NCBI RefSeq assembly: GCF_023078495.1
Contig: NZ_CP095742.1
Coordinates: forward strand, 3,348,001 to 3,412,000
DNA length: 64,000 bases
Direction: 5' to 3'
Source of the DNA: Luteibacter aegosomatissinici
Lineage (GTDB): Bacteria > Pseudomonadota > Gammaproteobacteria > Xanthomonadales > Rhodanobacteraceae
Made by a program: the position numbers and the translations under genes. Numbering within the stretch: position 1 is the stretch's first letter; each line of letters begins with the position of its first letter. Under the pieces are notes generated by a model. The model did no database searches. It saw nothing but the letters and a program-made list of their open reading frames with translations, and was not told the origin of the DNA. This document shows positions 30,446 to 39,907 of the stretch, piece by piece.

Positions 30446-31569
30446 GGGTTGCCTCCCTGCTGTGCCGGTGCCGCATCGGTGCTGGCGGACTGCACCACGG
30501 TGCCCACGCCAGGCACATTGCGTACGCTTGTGTTGCCCGCTTCCACGGGCAGCTGGATCAGATTCTTACCGTTCGTGCCGTCCACGACCTTCGGGTTATG
30601 GCTCATCACGTCCTCGACGGTTTCCAGCCAGAGACGGCGCCGGGTGACATCCGGGGCGGCACGGTATTCCTTCAACAGGAGATTGAACCGGTCGGCATCG
30701 CCCGTGGCGGCGGCAATGCGCTCCACCTTGTCCGCTTCGGCCGCGCCGGCGATGCGCGCGGCTTCGCCGCGCGCTTCGGGCAGCACCTTGCTCTGGTAGG
30801 CCAGCGCTTCGTTTTCCGCCCGCTGGCGGTCTTCGCGGGCCGCGTTCACGTCATCGAACGCGTCCTTGACCTGCTGCGGCGGCGACACGCTCTGGAAGCT
30901 CACGCCAGTGACCGCGATGCCCGAATCGTACATATCGAGGGTGGATTGCAGGATGGAGCGGGTCTGCTGCTGCAGGGTTTCCTTGGCCTCGGGCGAGGCA
31001 TCCGCACCCGGCGCCTGCGCCGGGGACGCATCGGCGCCCGGTGTGGTCAGGATGTTATCCATGGCGTTGGCGCCCACGACCGAACGGACCGCCGCCTCGG
31101 CGGCGTTCTTCAGCATGTTCTCCGCGTTATCGGCGTTTGAGAACAGGAACTTGCGCGCGTCAGAGACCTGGTACTGGATGTTGAAATCGATGGCGATGAT
31201 GTTCTCATCGCGGGTGAGCATCGATACCGTGTCGGACACGGTGCGGACCTGGGTGGTTTCCACCTTGGTCACCGTCTCGATCGGGTTCGGGGCCTTCAGG
31301 TGCATGCCAGGGGGCAGCACGCGGGCGAACTGGCCAAAGCGCAGCACGACGCCCACCTGGCGGGCATCGATGACCGTGAAGCTCGATACGAGCAGCCACG
31401 CCACGGCAAAGACGAGCAGGATGGCAAGCACGCCGCCACTACCGGCGCCGAAACGGCCGAAGCGCGAGGTGACCTGCTTCAGCAGGCTATCCAGGTCGAA
31501 CTTGCGCTGACCCTGCCGGTTGCGGTTCCAGGGGTCCTTCTGGCCGTTGCCGGGTTCATTCCAGGGCAT
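30442..31569 (-). CDS. hflK: HflK, modulator of FtsH protease
   Basis: Partner of HflC. 375 residues: a Gly/Asn-rich N-terminus (WNEPGNGQKDPWN), a TM helix at about 46-64, the SPFH domain beginning ARQVGVVLRFGQF, and a coiled coil. Residues 175-195 hold a low-complexity insert with two copies of PGADASP, inside the SPFH domain after AMDNIL. It is unusual for an otherwise well conserved protein. ATG 31569 begins the conserved MPWNEP; the open frame beyond it is rejected. Confidence 0.95.
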
Positions 31570-31722
31570 GGTCGACAGTCTCCTTCGGGGACCGGAGGGT
31601 GGGCGGCTGGAAAGCCATCGGGGCGGGCCCGGATCGGCAGGGGAAGGCAAGGAGCACGAAAGTGCCCATCGCCGCGCCGAACGGGCACGCAAACACCGTT
31701 AATTCTACCAGAGGACGGCCGG

Positions 31723-33033
31723 TCAGTGCTCGGCGTGAGGCGGATCGATCAACTCGCGCAGGGGTGAACCGTGGGCGTCGTCGCCGGCCAGGGGGGCCAG
31801 GACCGAGCGGGGGGCGTCGATATCCAGCTGCCATCCGTGCTCGTCCACGGCCTCGCCCGCGATCGCCCCGGCGGCCTTCAGCCGTGCGTGCAGGCGCCCG
31901 GCCGTGAGCGGGAGCCGCAGCTCGGCCCGCACCCGGTCACCGCCAAGCAGCTCACCCAAGGCATCGCGCAGGCCATCGAGACCCGCCCCGGAGTGCGCCG
32001 AAAGCCACACCGTGCGCGGCTTGCCATCGTCGCCCCGGTCGACGCGCGGCTCGGCACCCTCGATGAGATCAATCTTATTCATGACCGAAAGCTGGGGAAC
32101 ATCCCCCGCCCCGATTTCCTCAAGCACCGCGTTGACCACCCGGCGGAGGAGCTCGCGCTCTTCATCCGCCGCATCGCTGACGTGGATCAGCAGATCCGCA
32201 TCGCGCGCCTCGGCCAGGGTGGCGCGGAAGGCCGCAACCAGGTCGTGGGGCAATTCACGGATAAAGCCGACGGTATCGGCCACCACCGCCGGGCCACAGC
32301 TGAGGCCATCGATCTTGCGTACGGTGGGATCCAGCGTGGCGAACAGCTGATCCGCCGCATAGACCCCGCCCGTGGTGAGCGCATTGAACAACGTGGACTT
32401 GCCGGCATTGGTGTAACCGACCAGGGCCACGCGCGGCACCGTGTTGCGCAGGCGCGACCGGCGCTGCTGGTCACGCTGGACCTGCACCTTCTCGAGGCGC
32501 TTGGTAAGCATTTTCACCCGCTCGGCCAGGAGGCGGCGATCGGTTTCCAGCTGGGTTTCACCCGGTCCGCGGTTGCCGATGGCACCGCCGCGCTGGGCGT
32601 CAAGGTGGGTCCAGCCGCGCACAAGGCGTGTGGCCAGGTGCTTGAGCTGGGCCAGTTCCACTTCCAGCTTGCCTTCATGGGAGCGGGCGCGCTGGGCGAA
32701 AATATCGAGGATCAGCCCTGCCCGGTCGACCACGCGGGTTTTCAGGTGCTTTTCGAGGTTGCGCTCCTGCACCGGGGTAAGGACATGGTCGACCAGCACC
32801 AGGTCCGCCTCGAGGGCACGCACGGCTTCGGCCACCTCGTCGGCCTTGCCGGTACCAATGTAATAGCGGGGATTGGGCTCGCTCACGCGCGCCGGGATGC
32901 TGGCGAGGATCTCGGCACCGGCCGAGGACACCAGCTCGGCGAATTCTTCGCCACGACGTGCCGCATCGCCTTCGCCCCGGGAATGCGGGAGCACCAGGAT
33001 CGCGCGGTCGCCTTTCTTTTGCCTATCGAACAC
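31723..33033 (-). CDS. hflX: Ribosome-associated GTPase HflX
   Basis: A GTPase that splits stalled 70S ribosomes. 436 residues: an N-terminal nucleotide-binding domain (PRYYIGTGKADEV, LDIFAQRA), a helical linker with GGAIGNRGPGETQLETDRR, the G domain with G1 ALVGYTNAGKSTL, G3 DTVGFIRELP and G4 NKIDL, and a C-terminal domain. It follows hfq by 96 bp; a hairpin lies between them. Confidence 0.96.
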   Translation of the reverse strand: MFDRQKKGDRAILVLPHSRGEGDAARRGEEFAELVSSAGAEILASIPARVSEPNPRYYIGTGKADEVAEAVRALEADLVLVDHVLTPVQERNLEKHLKTRVVDRAGLILDIFAQRARSHEGKLEVELAQLKHLATRLVRGWTHLDAQRGGAIGNRGPGETQLETDRRLLAERVKMLTKRLEKVQVQRDQQRRSRLRNTVPRVALVGYTNAGKSTLFNALTTGGVYAADQLFATLDPTVRKIDGLSCGPAVVADTVGFIRELPHDLVAAFRATLAEARDADLLIHVSDAADEERELLRRVVNAVLEEIGAGDVPQLSVMNKIDLIEGAEPRVDRGDDGKPRTVWLSAHSGAGLDGLRDALGELLGGDRVRAELRLPLTAGRLHARLKAAGAIAGEAVDEHGWQLDIDAPRSVLAPLAGDDAHGSPLRELIDPPHAEH

Positions 33034-33065
33034 TTAGGGGATTGACCTCAAGGATGGAGAAGGAG

Positions 33066-33092
33066 ACGGGCAGGCCAGCGTGGCCTGCCCGT
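33066..33092 (-). terminator. Strong hairpin between hfq and hflX
   Basis: ACGGGCAGGCCA and TGGCCTGCCCGT form a perfect 12-bp stem with a GCG loop. No U-run follows on the minus strand, so it may stabilise the hfq mRNA end or partly terminate rather than stop transcription fully. Confidence 0.55.
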
Positions 33093-33129
33093 ACTCGTCC
33101 TTACCAATATGGGTTCAGCCTTGGGCCCC

Positions 33130-33390
33130 TCAACCCTCGGCGTCGCCACCTGCCGCGTCTACGTGGCTTTCATGGCCGCCAACGCGGACATTACGGCTCG
33201 GCACCACGGTGGAAATGGCGTGCTTGTACACCATCTGGCTCACCTGGTTACGCAGCAGCACCACGAATTGATCGAATGACTCGATCGTGCCCTGCAGCTT
33301 GATGCCGTTCACCAGGTAGATGGCGACCGGCACACGCTCACGGCGAAGCGCATTCAGAAACGGATCTTGCAATGATTGCCCTTTGGACAT
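33130..33390 (-). CDS. hfq: RNA chaperone Hfq
   Basis: A hexameric Sm-like protein that pairs small RNAs with mRNAs. 86 residues. Sm1 is in [41 protein letters not shown] and Sm2 is [12 protein letters not shown]. The C-terminal tail is short (about 20 residues, ending DAAGGDAEG) compared with E. coli (102 residues total). GGGGAGAAGA lies just upstream of ATG 33390, which decides the start over one 17 codons earlier. Confidence 0.98.
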   Translation of the reverse strand: MSKGQSLQDPFLNALRRERVPVAIYLVNGIKLQGTIESFDQFVVLLRNQVSQMVYKHAISTVVPSRNVRVGGHESHVDAAGGDAEG

Positions 33391-33524
33391 TTTTTCTTCT
33401 CCCCTACGCCTCTCGTACGGGTCCGGGTAAAAAAACGCCAAACACGGCGCCCCGGCCCAAGTGCTTTGAATCTTAACTGCTTTTAAACGCTCGCTGGAAG
33501 CCGCCAGCGTGATGATGTCGGCAA

Positions 33525-34460
33525 TTAAAGGAACTGCCGCACCGCCCTGCCCACTTCCGGCAACGGATCCCCCCGATCCGGGTCGAACGCGCGTGCGTCA
33601 AGCTCACTCCGCAGCCAGGTGATCTGGCGCTTCGCGAGTTGCCGCGTTGCATAGATACCACGGTCACGGAAGTTCTGGGCATCCCCTTGGCCATCAAGGA
33701 ATTCCCAGGCCTGTCGGTAGCCCACCGCGCGGATGGCCGGGAGATCCGGATGGAGGTCGCCGCGTGCCCTGAGCCCGCGCACTTCATCAAGGAATCCGTC
33801 GGCAAGCATCCCATCGAATCGCCTTGCGATGCGTTCGTGGAGCGCCGTGCGGCTCTCAGGAAGCAGGGCAAGTTTGAGCACGCGCCACGGGAACGGCTTG
33901 CGCGGGGCGTTCTGGAGCTCGGTGATCGGCCGACCGGTCAGCTCCATGACCTCCAGGGCACGCTGGATCCGCTGGGCATCGGCCGGGCGGATACGTGCGC
34001 CGGCGGCCGGATCGGCGGCCGCCATGCGGGCATGCATCGCTGCCCAGCCAATCTCTGCCGCCTCGGCGGCGAGCCGCTCGCGTACCGCCGGATCGGCCTC
34101 GGGCAGCTCAGATAACCCACGCTGGAGCGCCCGAAAGTAGAGGCCGGTGCCACCCACGAGCAGCGGCACCTTGCCCTGCCCGGCCATACGCAACATCGAA
34201 GACGCAGCGTCCTCCGCGAAATCCGCCGCCGAGTAAGGTTGTGCGGCGTCGCGGATATCGATCAGTTCGTGCGGATAACGCACGAGCGTCGCCTGGTCCG
34301 GTTTCGCCGAGCCGATATCGAGGCCGCGGTAGACGAGCGCCGAATCGACGCTGATCAGCCCAACGGGAAAGCGATCAGACAATTCGCAAGCGAGCGCGGT
34401 CTTCCCTGAGGCAGTGGGACCCATGAGAAAGATGGCAAGGGGGCGGGTGTCGCGGGTCAT
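33525..34460 (-). CDS. miaA: tRNA dimethylallyltransferase
   Basis: Adds an isopentenyl group to A37 of tRNAs that read UNN codons. 311 residues. P-loop [14 protein letters not shown], substrate segment [25 protein letters not shown], and [13 protein letters not shown]. The ATG at 34460 gives the family N-terminus; a long open frame beyond it overlaps the divergent gene and is rejected. It heads the hfq-hflX-hflKC row. Confidence 0.96.
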   Translation of the reverse strand: MTRDTRPLAIFLMGPTASGKTALACELSDRFPVGLISVDSALVYRGLDIGSAKPDQATLVRYPHELIDIRDAAQPYSAADFAEDAASSMLRMAGQGKVPLLVGGTGLYFRALQRGLSELPEADPAVRERLAAEAAEIGWAAMHARMAAADPAAGARIRPADAQRIQRALEVMELTGRPITELQNAPRKPFPWRVLKLALLPESRTALHERIARRFDGMLADGFLDEVRGLRARGDLHPDLPAIRAVGYRQAWEFLDGQGDAQNFRDRGIYATRQLAKRQITWLRSELDARAFDPDRGDPLPEVGRAVRQFL

Positions 34461-34565
34461 CGGTAGGGCAAAGGCTGGATCTGCGCAAGAGTAACTCAGC
34501 ATGGAGACGTGAATCGCCATCGGTGCAACGATCAGGGCACCCAAACGAACTCCAGGAAGGATTCG

Positions 34566-35549
34566 ATGAGCGTGAAGGCGTTGGCTTGTGGAATCGCGCT
34601 GGGGGGATGCCCATTCCTGTCCGCTACCGCGGCGACTGTCCTGCCCACTGTCTACGAAGCCGGTCACTTCTATGTCACCCCGACCCTGGCTCAAGGGGGA
34701 ATGCTCAAGCTCATTCTGGATACCGGCGGCCCAGGACTCACATGGGGTCTTTTTCCGGCTACGGCGGCGCGCCTGCGGTTGGCCCCGGCCACCTGTGGTG
34801 GATATGACTTCTTCCTCCAGCCACCTGCATTCGCCCAGGGCAAAGGGTTGCCTGCGTCGGAGCGCTCGTGCGGCAAGGCATTCAAAGCCTCTGCAAAAAC
34901 GGTGACCGACAAGAGCATTGACGGTGTCGTTGGCAGCTTCTACCTGTTCGATCACGCATGGACGTTCGACTATCCCGGGCACCAGCTGATCGTTGAAGAT
35001 GCTTCCTGGCGCCCGACCGGAGGCGCCCGGGAAGGGCAGATAGCTTTCATGCTCGACGCGCGCGGTGATGCTGGCTCGCCATTACCCACCATCACAATCA
35101 AGGTAGATGGAAAGCCCCTGGACATGCTGCTCGATACAGGAGCAACAGCTCACCCGTCTCCCGCCGGGCAAAAGGCCATGGGCACAGAGGTGGCGAATGG
35201 AGGTTTTGCCGCGGGAAGCTACATCGTCACGTCCGTGATGGATGCATGGCACGCTGCTCATCCTGATTGGCCCGTGGTCGAAGGCGCGGACGATCTTGCA
35301 GGCACCGCCAAGGCAACTCGCACGATCCGCGTGCCTGCCGTGGAGATTGCGGGCTGGACCGTCGGCCCCGCCTGGTTTACTGAGCGGAGGGACGCGGCGT
35401 TCAGCGACAAAGGCATCGGCCAGTACATGGCGGGCGACATCAAGGGTGCCGTAGGCGGAAATGTGTACGCGCATTTTCGTATGACGATCGACTACCCGCA
35501 CAAGAAGGCGTGGTTCACGTGCATCAAGGAATGCATGCCAGCGCCCTGA
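34566..35549 (+). CDS. Secreted aspartic-protease-like protein with two DTG motifs
   Basis: 327 residues with a signal peptide (about 1-23, ending in ATA). Two copies of the aspartic protease active-site motif are present, LKLILDTGGPG near residue 57 and LDMLLDTGATA near residue 188, spaced as in bilobal, pepsin-like enzymes rather than dimeric retropepsins. Cys pairs (TCGGYDF and SCGKAF; TCIKEC at the end) could form disulfides. GGAAGG lies upstream of ATG 34566. Activity and substrate are unknown. It is divergent from miaA with a 105-bp gap. Confidence 0.7.
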   Translation: MSVKALACGIALGGCPFLSATAATVLPTVYEAGHFYVTPTLAQGGMLKLILDTGGPGLTWGLFPATAARLRLAPATCGGYDFFLQPPAFAQGKGLPASERSCGKAFKASAKTVTDKSIDGVVGSFYLFDHAWTFDYPGHQLIVEDASWRPTGGAREGQIAFMLDARGDAGSPLPTITIKVDGKPLDMLLDTGATAHPSPAGQKAMGTEVANGGFAAGSYIVTSVMDAWHAAHPDWPVVEGADDLAGTAKATRTIRVPAVEIAGWTVGPAWFTERRDAAFSDKGIGQYMAGDIKGAVGGNVYAHFRMTIDYPHKKAWFTCIKECMPAP

Positions 35550-35677
35550 CCATGACCCGGCTCAAAGCGCCTGCACGCAACCGGGCCTACGTATCGGCGC
35601 GCGCTCCGCCTACATCAGCGTGCACGCACCCATGGCAGGATTTGCATGGGTACCCGCAGTGATAGGATCGAAGCACC

Positions 35678-35875
35678 ATGGACACAGTATTCGAGAAAGG
35701 CGTGACGCGCGAAGATCAGGAAATGCGAAAGCTCCAGGCCGAGACCTACAAGCTTCTCATCGAGTCCCTGAAGGTGAATCAGGAACGGCGATGGCACCCT
35801 TTCATCGTCACGACGGCTTTCTTCGCCGCCGGCGCCGCGTTTATCAAAGTCCTGGATATGTTCTTCAAGGGATGA
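35678..35875 (+). CDS. Small single-TM protein A (paralogue of 36104-36313)
   Basis: 65 residues: a charged, helical N-terminus (residues 1-40, probable coiled coil with repeating EMRKLQAETYKLLIESLK pattern), an RWHPF junction, and one TM helix (about 43-62) ending Lys-Gly. It shares layout and residues (M-TVFE, T-E, KL-AE, RWxP) with the gene 229 bp downstream. Function unknown. A terminator follows. Confidence 0.68.
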   Translation: MDTVFEKGVTREDQEMRKLQAETYKLLIESLKVNQERRWHPFIVTTAFFAAGAAFIKVLDMFFKG

Positions 35876-35908
35876 GCTCGCTGGCATCGCGACGCCGGGA
35901 ACGCATCG

Positions 35909-35934
35909 AAGGCCGCCACCGGGCGGCCTTTTTT
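35909..35934 (+). terminator. Intrinsic terminator after small protein A
   Basis: AAGGCCGCC/GGCGGCCTT stem with a 4-bp loop, followed by TTTT. Confidence 0.88.
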
Positions 35935-36103
35935 GAGCCAGTTCGCACGGTTGGGCTGCGCGCGGATGTGTCCCTGTCGTCTCGGCGATGCGGCGCGGAT
36001 TTTCAGCTGCCTACATGTTCGCGAGCGATTCGCCTACATCATGAAGTTTCACGCTCGTGGCAGGATTCGACTGCGCTGTTGGAGTGCTAGCATCGGAGAA
36101 CAC

Positions 36104-36313
36104 ATGGCAACGGTATTCGAGACACGGGACGTGACGAGCGAAGAAGAAATCCGGGAGAAGCTCCGGGCGGAGATCCTGAAGATCATCGCGGAAACATCGA
36201 AGATCAATGCGGAGTCACGCTGGTATCCGCTCGTAGCGGGCGCTGGCTTCTTCGCCGCCTCCATGGGCGCATGCATGGCCCTGGCGAAACTGATGCAACT
36301 GATGTTTTTCTGA
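36104..36313 (+). CDS. Small single-TM protein B (paralogue of 35678-35875)
   Basis: 69 residues with the same plan as its neighbour: an N-terminal amphipathic helix (EEIREKLRAEILKIIAETSK), an RWYPL junction and a C-terminal TM helix (about 47-68). GGAG sits 5 bp before ATG 36104. The separate terminators suggest each copy has its own transcript. Function unknown. Confidence 0.7.
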   Translation: MATVFETRDVTSEEEIREKLRAEILKIIAETSKINAESRWYPLVAGAGFFAASMGACMALAKLMQLMFF

Positions 36314-36336
36314 AGGCCATGAGTGAACATGAAACA

Positions 36337-36364
36337 CGAAAGGCCACCCGAGGGTGGCCTTTCG
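36337..36364. terminator. Bidirectional hairpin between small protein B and the S46 peptidase
   Basis: A perfect 13-bp stem (CGAAAGGCCACCC/GGGTGGCCTTTCG) with loop GA, between convergent genes. U-runs are short on both sides. Confidence 0.75.
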
Positions 36365-36387
36365 GTTAAGTCGCGGTACGCGCAGGT

Positions 36388-38541
36388 TCAGTGCGCCGGC
36401 GTGCCGAGTTCCTTGAGCAACGCTGGTGAAGGATACACCTTGTCCATCAGCCAACGCATGTAACGCATATCCACGTGAATGGCGCGTTTGTAGCGCGGGT
36501 CGTACATCCAGCTCGCACTCACGGCCTCCCAGTTGCTGTCAAAGTTAAGGCCAACGAGCTCGCCCTTCGCATTCAGCACCGGGGAGCCCGAATTACCGCC
36601 CGTCGTATCGAGGTTGGACAGAAAGTCGACCGGCATGGCGCCGGTCTTCGGATCGGCGTACCCCGCGAAATCGCCCTTCCTGATCGCATCGAGCAGGGGC
36701 TGCGGGGCATCGAACGGAACCTTGCCCGTGTTCTTCTCGACGATGCCCTGGGCCGTGGTCAACGGGGCGTATGTCACCGCATCGCGAGCCATCAGCGGGG
36801 TGACCTTGCCGTAGCTCACCCGCAGCGTGGAATTCGCATCCGGATACACCGCTTTGCCCTGCTTCTCGCGGTAACCGATCAGCGCCTGCATGTACGCCGG
36901 TCGCAGGCGCAACAGGTCACCATCACGGCTCTTCTTTTCGTCTTCGATGCGCAGCAAGGCCGGGCGAAGCGTACGGGCGGCCAACATCAGTGCATCCGTG
37001 CTCTTCACCACGTCCGCCGGGCTGGCGGTGAACAGCTTGTTGCGTTCGGCCTCATCGCCAAGCATCGTCGAACCGTAGATCCGATCCAGCGCGCTTACTA
37101 CTTCAGCGGGCGTGGTGCCGAACACCTTGTCCACCTCAGCCAGATGCTGCGCCGCCGGGAGCTTCTGGTAACGCGTGAGCAACGAGGTGATCAGCGCCTT
37201 TTCGATCTTCGGGTCATAGCGGCGCTGGATCTGCTTCAGCTGGCTCTGGATCAGCTCCTCGTCGCGTTTCTGGTAGCCGCTTTCACGCTCGGCATCCGCC
37301 TTCGGGCGTTCGACCGCCAGACGATCCATGTTGAGCGCGCCGCGCATCAACTGGGTCTGGCTCGAGAGCAGGCCCACCAACAGGTCACGCTCACGCACGT
37401 CCTTGCCCTGGGCGATGAGCGCCATGGCCTGGTCAATCTGCGGCTTGAGCGTGTTCGCCTCAGGCTGCCTGGCAAGCCAGGCCAACATCGCCGCCTCGTC
37501 CTCGCGGCGCACCGTGACCGCGTCACTACGCTCCAGGCCCTCGAGTTCGCCACTGAAACGCTTGATGCCGTTCTTCAGCGATTGCAGCTGGGACGCGTAG
37601 CGGATGGCCGCATCCTTGTTTGATTTGCCCTGCTCTTCGATCACATCCTGGAGTGCCTTCAGCACGGCCACTGACGTCGGCAGGCGCCATTCCACCTGAT
37701 CGGCAAACTCGGCCGCGGTGCGGTGGCGGTAAGTGATGCCCGGGTAACCTGCCAGCATGACGAAATCGCCCTCAGCCACGCCATCGGTCGCAATCTGCAG
37801 ATGCGACGGCGGGTGGTACGGTTTGTTGTCCGGCGAATAGTCGGCCGGCTTGCCGTCCGGGCCCACGTAGGCCCGCAGGATGGTGAAATCGCCGGCGTGG
37901 CGCGGCCACATGAAGTTATCGGTCTCGTCGCCATAGTTGCCGATAGCGCGCGGTGGCGCGTAGACCAGGCGAATGTCGCGAAGCTCCAGCTGCTTCACCA
38001 GGTAGAAGTCGCGGCCGTAGAACATGGTCGCCACGCTGCACTTGATGCCAGCCTCTTTCTCGCACTCTGCCACGAGCGCCTTGCTGGCGGCATCCACCGC
38101 GTCGTAGTACGCCCGGCCGGTCTTCCCCCTGGCGCTGGCGAGAATCCGCTCGGTAACCTTGTCGAACCCCACGGTGACGCGGGCCCGGTAATCCGGGTTG
38201 GCTGGAAGTTCGCCCGCACGATCCGGCGCCACGTAGCCGTTGGTGATCAGGTCACGATCCGGCTTTGAGTTGTACTGGATGACACCAAAGGCCACGTGAT
38301 GGTTGGTGACCAGCAGGCCATCGGCCGAAACGAAGGAGCCCGTACCACCGCCCACCCGGACCACCGCGTTAAGCGGTGCCTTGGTCAGGTCGGCGAGGTC
38401 GGCCGCGTCGCCACGGAACCCCGCAGCCTTGAGGTTTTTCGCAATCGAAGGCAGTTGGGAGGGCATCCACATGCCCTCGTCGGCCTTCGCTTCCAGCGCC
38501 AATGCCATGGCGGCTCCCAGCATCATGGTGCGGATTCGCAT
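36388..38541 (-). CDS. S46-family dipeptidyl peptidase (DPP7/DPP11 type)
   Basis: A periplasmic exopeptidase that removes N-terminal dipeptides, used in peptide feeding by non-sugar-fermenting bacteria. 717 residues with a signal peptide (RIRTMMLGAAMALALEAKA). The N-terminus DEGMW is typical of the family. Catalytic His is in LVTNHHVAFG, Asp in DNFMWPRHAGDF, and Ser in TTGGNSGSPVL. The position that sets P1 preference follows in GLNFDSNWE: it is Ser, not the Gly of DPP7 or Arg of DPP11. ATG 38541 is chosen for the signal peptide. Confidence 0.92.
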   Translation of the reverse strand: MRIRTMMLGAAMALALEAKADEGMWMPSQLPSIAKNLKAAGFRGDAADLADLTKAPLNAVVRVGGGTGSFVSADGLLVTNHHVAFGVIQYNSKPDRDLITNGYVAPDRAGELPANPDYRARVTVGFDKVTERILASARGKTGRAYYDAVDAASKALVAECEKEAGIKCSVATMFYGRDFYLVKQLELRDIRLVYAPPRAIGNYGDETDNFMWPRHAGDFTILRAYVGPDGKPADYSPDNKPYHPPSHLQIATDGVAEGDFVMLAGYPGITYRHRTAAEFADQVEWRLPTSVAVLKALQDVIEEQGKSNKDAAIRYASQLQSLKNGIKRFSGELEGLERSDAVTVRREDEAAMLAWLARQPEANTLKPQIDQAMALIAQGKDVRERDLLVGLLSSQTQLMRGALNMDRLAVERPKADAERESGYQKRDEELIQSQLKQIQRRYDPKIEKALITSLLTRYQKLPAAQHLAEVDKVFGTTPAEVVSALDRIYGSTMLGDEAERNKLFTASPADVVKSTDALMLAARTLRPALLRIEDEKKSRDGDLLRLRPAYMQALIGYREKQGKAVYPDANSTLRVSYGKVTPLMARDAVTYAPLTTAQGIVEKNTGKVPFDAPQPLLDAIRKGDFAGYADPKTGAMPVDFLSNLDTTGGNSGSPVLNAKGELVGLNFDSNWEAVSASWMYDPRYKRAIHVDMRYMRWLMDKVYPSPALLKELGTPAH

Positions 38542-38699
38542 CGTCTCACTTGCCCCTGTGGGTTCCAAAGCTGTCCCACCCTAGAGGCCCCGGGCGGCCG
38601 CTGGCAATGCCGCGGCGCACAAGCCAACGTACTTGCCACGGCCTATAATGGGGGTTTGGACCGCCCCCGCGGCCCCTCCCCACGAGAACCCGAAAGCCC

Positions 38700-39734
38700 A
38701 TGCAGCAGACGATGAAAGCGCTGGTGAAGCGCCACGCCGAACAAGGCATCTGGATGGAAGAAGTGCCGGTCCCGACCCCGGGCCCGAACGAGGTGCTGAT
38801 CAAGATCGAGAAGACCGCCATCTGCGGCACCGATCTGCACATCTATAAGTGGGACGAGTGGTCCCAGCGCACGATCAAGCCGGGCCTCACGATCGGCCAC
38901 GAGTTCGTCGGCCGCATCGCCGAGATCGGCCCAGGCGTCACCGGCTACAAGATCGGCGACCGTGTCTCGGCCGAAGGCCATATCGTGTGCGGCCACTGCC
39001 GCAACTGCCGCGCTGGCCGCCAGCATCTGTGCCCGAACACCGTGGGCATTGGCGTGAACCGCAACGGCGCGTTCGCTGAATACATGACCATGCCGGCCTC
39101 GAACCTGTGGCCGATCCCGGACCAGATCCCCTCCGAGCTGGCCGCCTTCTTCGACCCGTACGGCAACGCCGCGCACTGTGCACTGGAGTTCGACCTGATC
39201 GGCGAAGACGTGCTGATCACCGGCGCCGGCCCGATCGGCATCATCGCCGCGGGTATCGCCAAGCACGTGGGTGCTCGCAACGTGGTCGTGACCGACGTCA
39301 ACGATTACCGGCTGAAGCTGGCCGCCGACATGGGCGCCACCCGCGTGGTGAACGTGGCCAACCAGTCGCTGAAGGACGTGGTGAAAGACCTGCACATCGA
39401 AGGCTTCGACGTGGGCCTGGAGATGAGCGGCAACCCCCGCGCCTTCAACGACATGCTCGAGTGCATGTACCACGGCGGCAAGGTGGCCATGCTCGGCATC
39501 ATGCCGCGCGGCGCGGGCATCGACTGGGACAAGGTCATCTTCAAGGGCCTGACCCTGCAGGGCATCTACGGCCGCAAGATGTACGAGACCTGGTACAAGA
39601 TGACCCAGATGGTGCTCACCGGCTTCCCACTGCAGAAGGTGCTCACCCACCAGATCGCGATCGACGACTTCCAGAAGGGCTTCGACCTGATGGATGCCGG
39701 TGTTTGCGGCAAGGTCGTCTGCAGCTGGACCTGA
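38700..39734 (+). CDS. tdh: L-threonine 3-dehydrogenase
   Basis: Oxidises threonine to 2-amino-3-ketobutyrate with NAD. 344 residues, zinc alcohol dehydrogenase family. Catalytic zinc: Cys in [15 protein letters not shown], and GHEFVG. Structural zinc: [15 protein letters not shown]. Rossmann motif: [13 protein letters not shown]. The start could be ATG 38700 or 38712. The partner kbl lies 3.9 kb downstream rather than adjacent. Confidence 0.96.
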   Translation: MQQTMKALVKRHAEQGIWMEEVPVPTPGPNEVLIKIEKTAICGTDLHIYKWDEWSQRTIKPGLTIGHEFVGRIAEIGPGVTGYKIGDRVSAEGHIVCGHCRNCRAGRQHLCPNTVGIGVNRNGAFAEYMTMPASNLWPIPDQIPSELAAFFDPYGNAAHCALEFDLIGEDVLITGAGPIGIIAAGIAKHVGARNVVVTDVNDYRLKLAADMGATRVVNVANQSLKDVVKDLHIEGFDVGLEMSGNPRAFNDMLECMYHGGKVAMLGIMPRGAGIDWDKVIFKGLTLQGIYGRKMYETWYKMTQMVLTGFPLQKVLTHQIAIDDFQKGFDLMDAGVCGKVVCSWT

Positions 39735-39747
39735 ACTAGCCGTTTGC

Positions 39748-39809
39748 AGGAGCGCGCTTGCGCGCGATGGGACTTGCCGCGAGCACCCATCGCGCGCAAG
39801 CGCGCTCCT
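39748..39809. repeat. REP-like palindrome after tdh
   Basis: A perfect 24-bp inverted repeat (39748-39771 and 39786-39809) with a 14-bp loop, headed AGGAGCGCGCTTGCGCGCGA. Same family as 44829-44878. It may fold in the transcript downstream of tdh. Confidence 0.9.
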
Positions 39810-39907
39810 CCACGATGGCCGTCCTGTTTAGGACTTTGCCACCTTCCGCGTAGCCGCCCGGCGAGTACACTTTCCGCCGGGGGCAACGCGTAGAGAGGGC
39901 GGCACGA

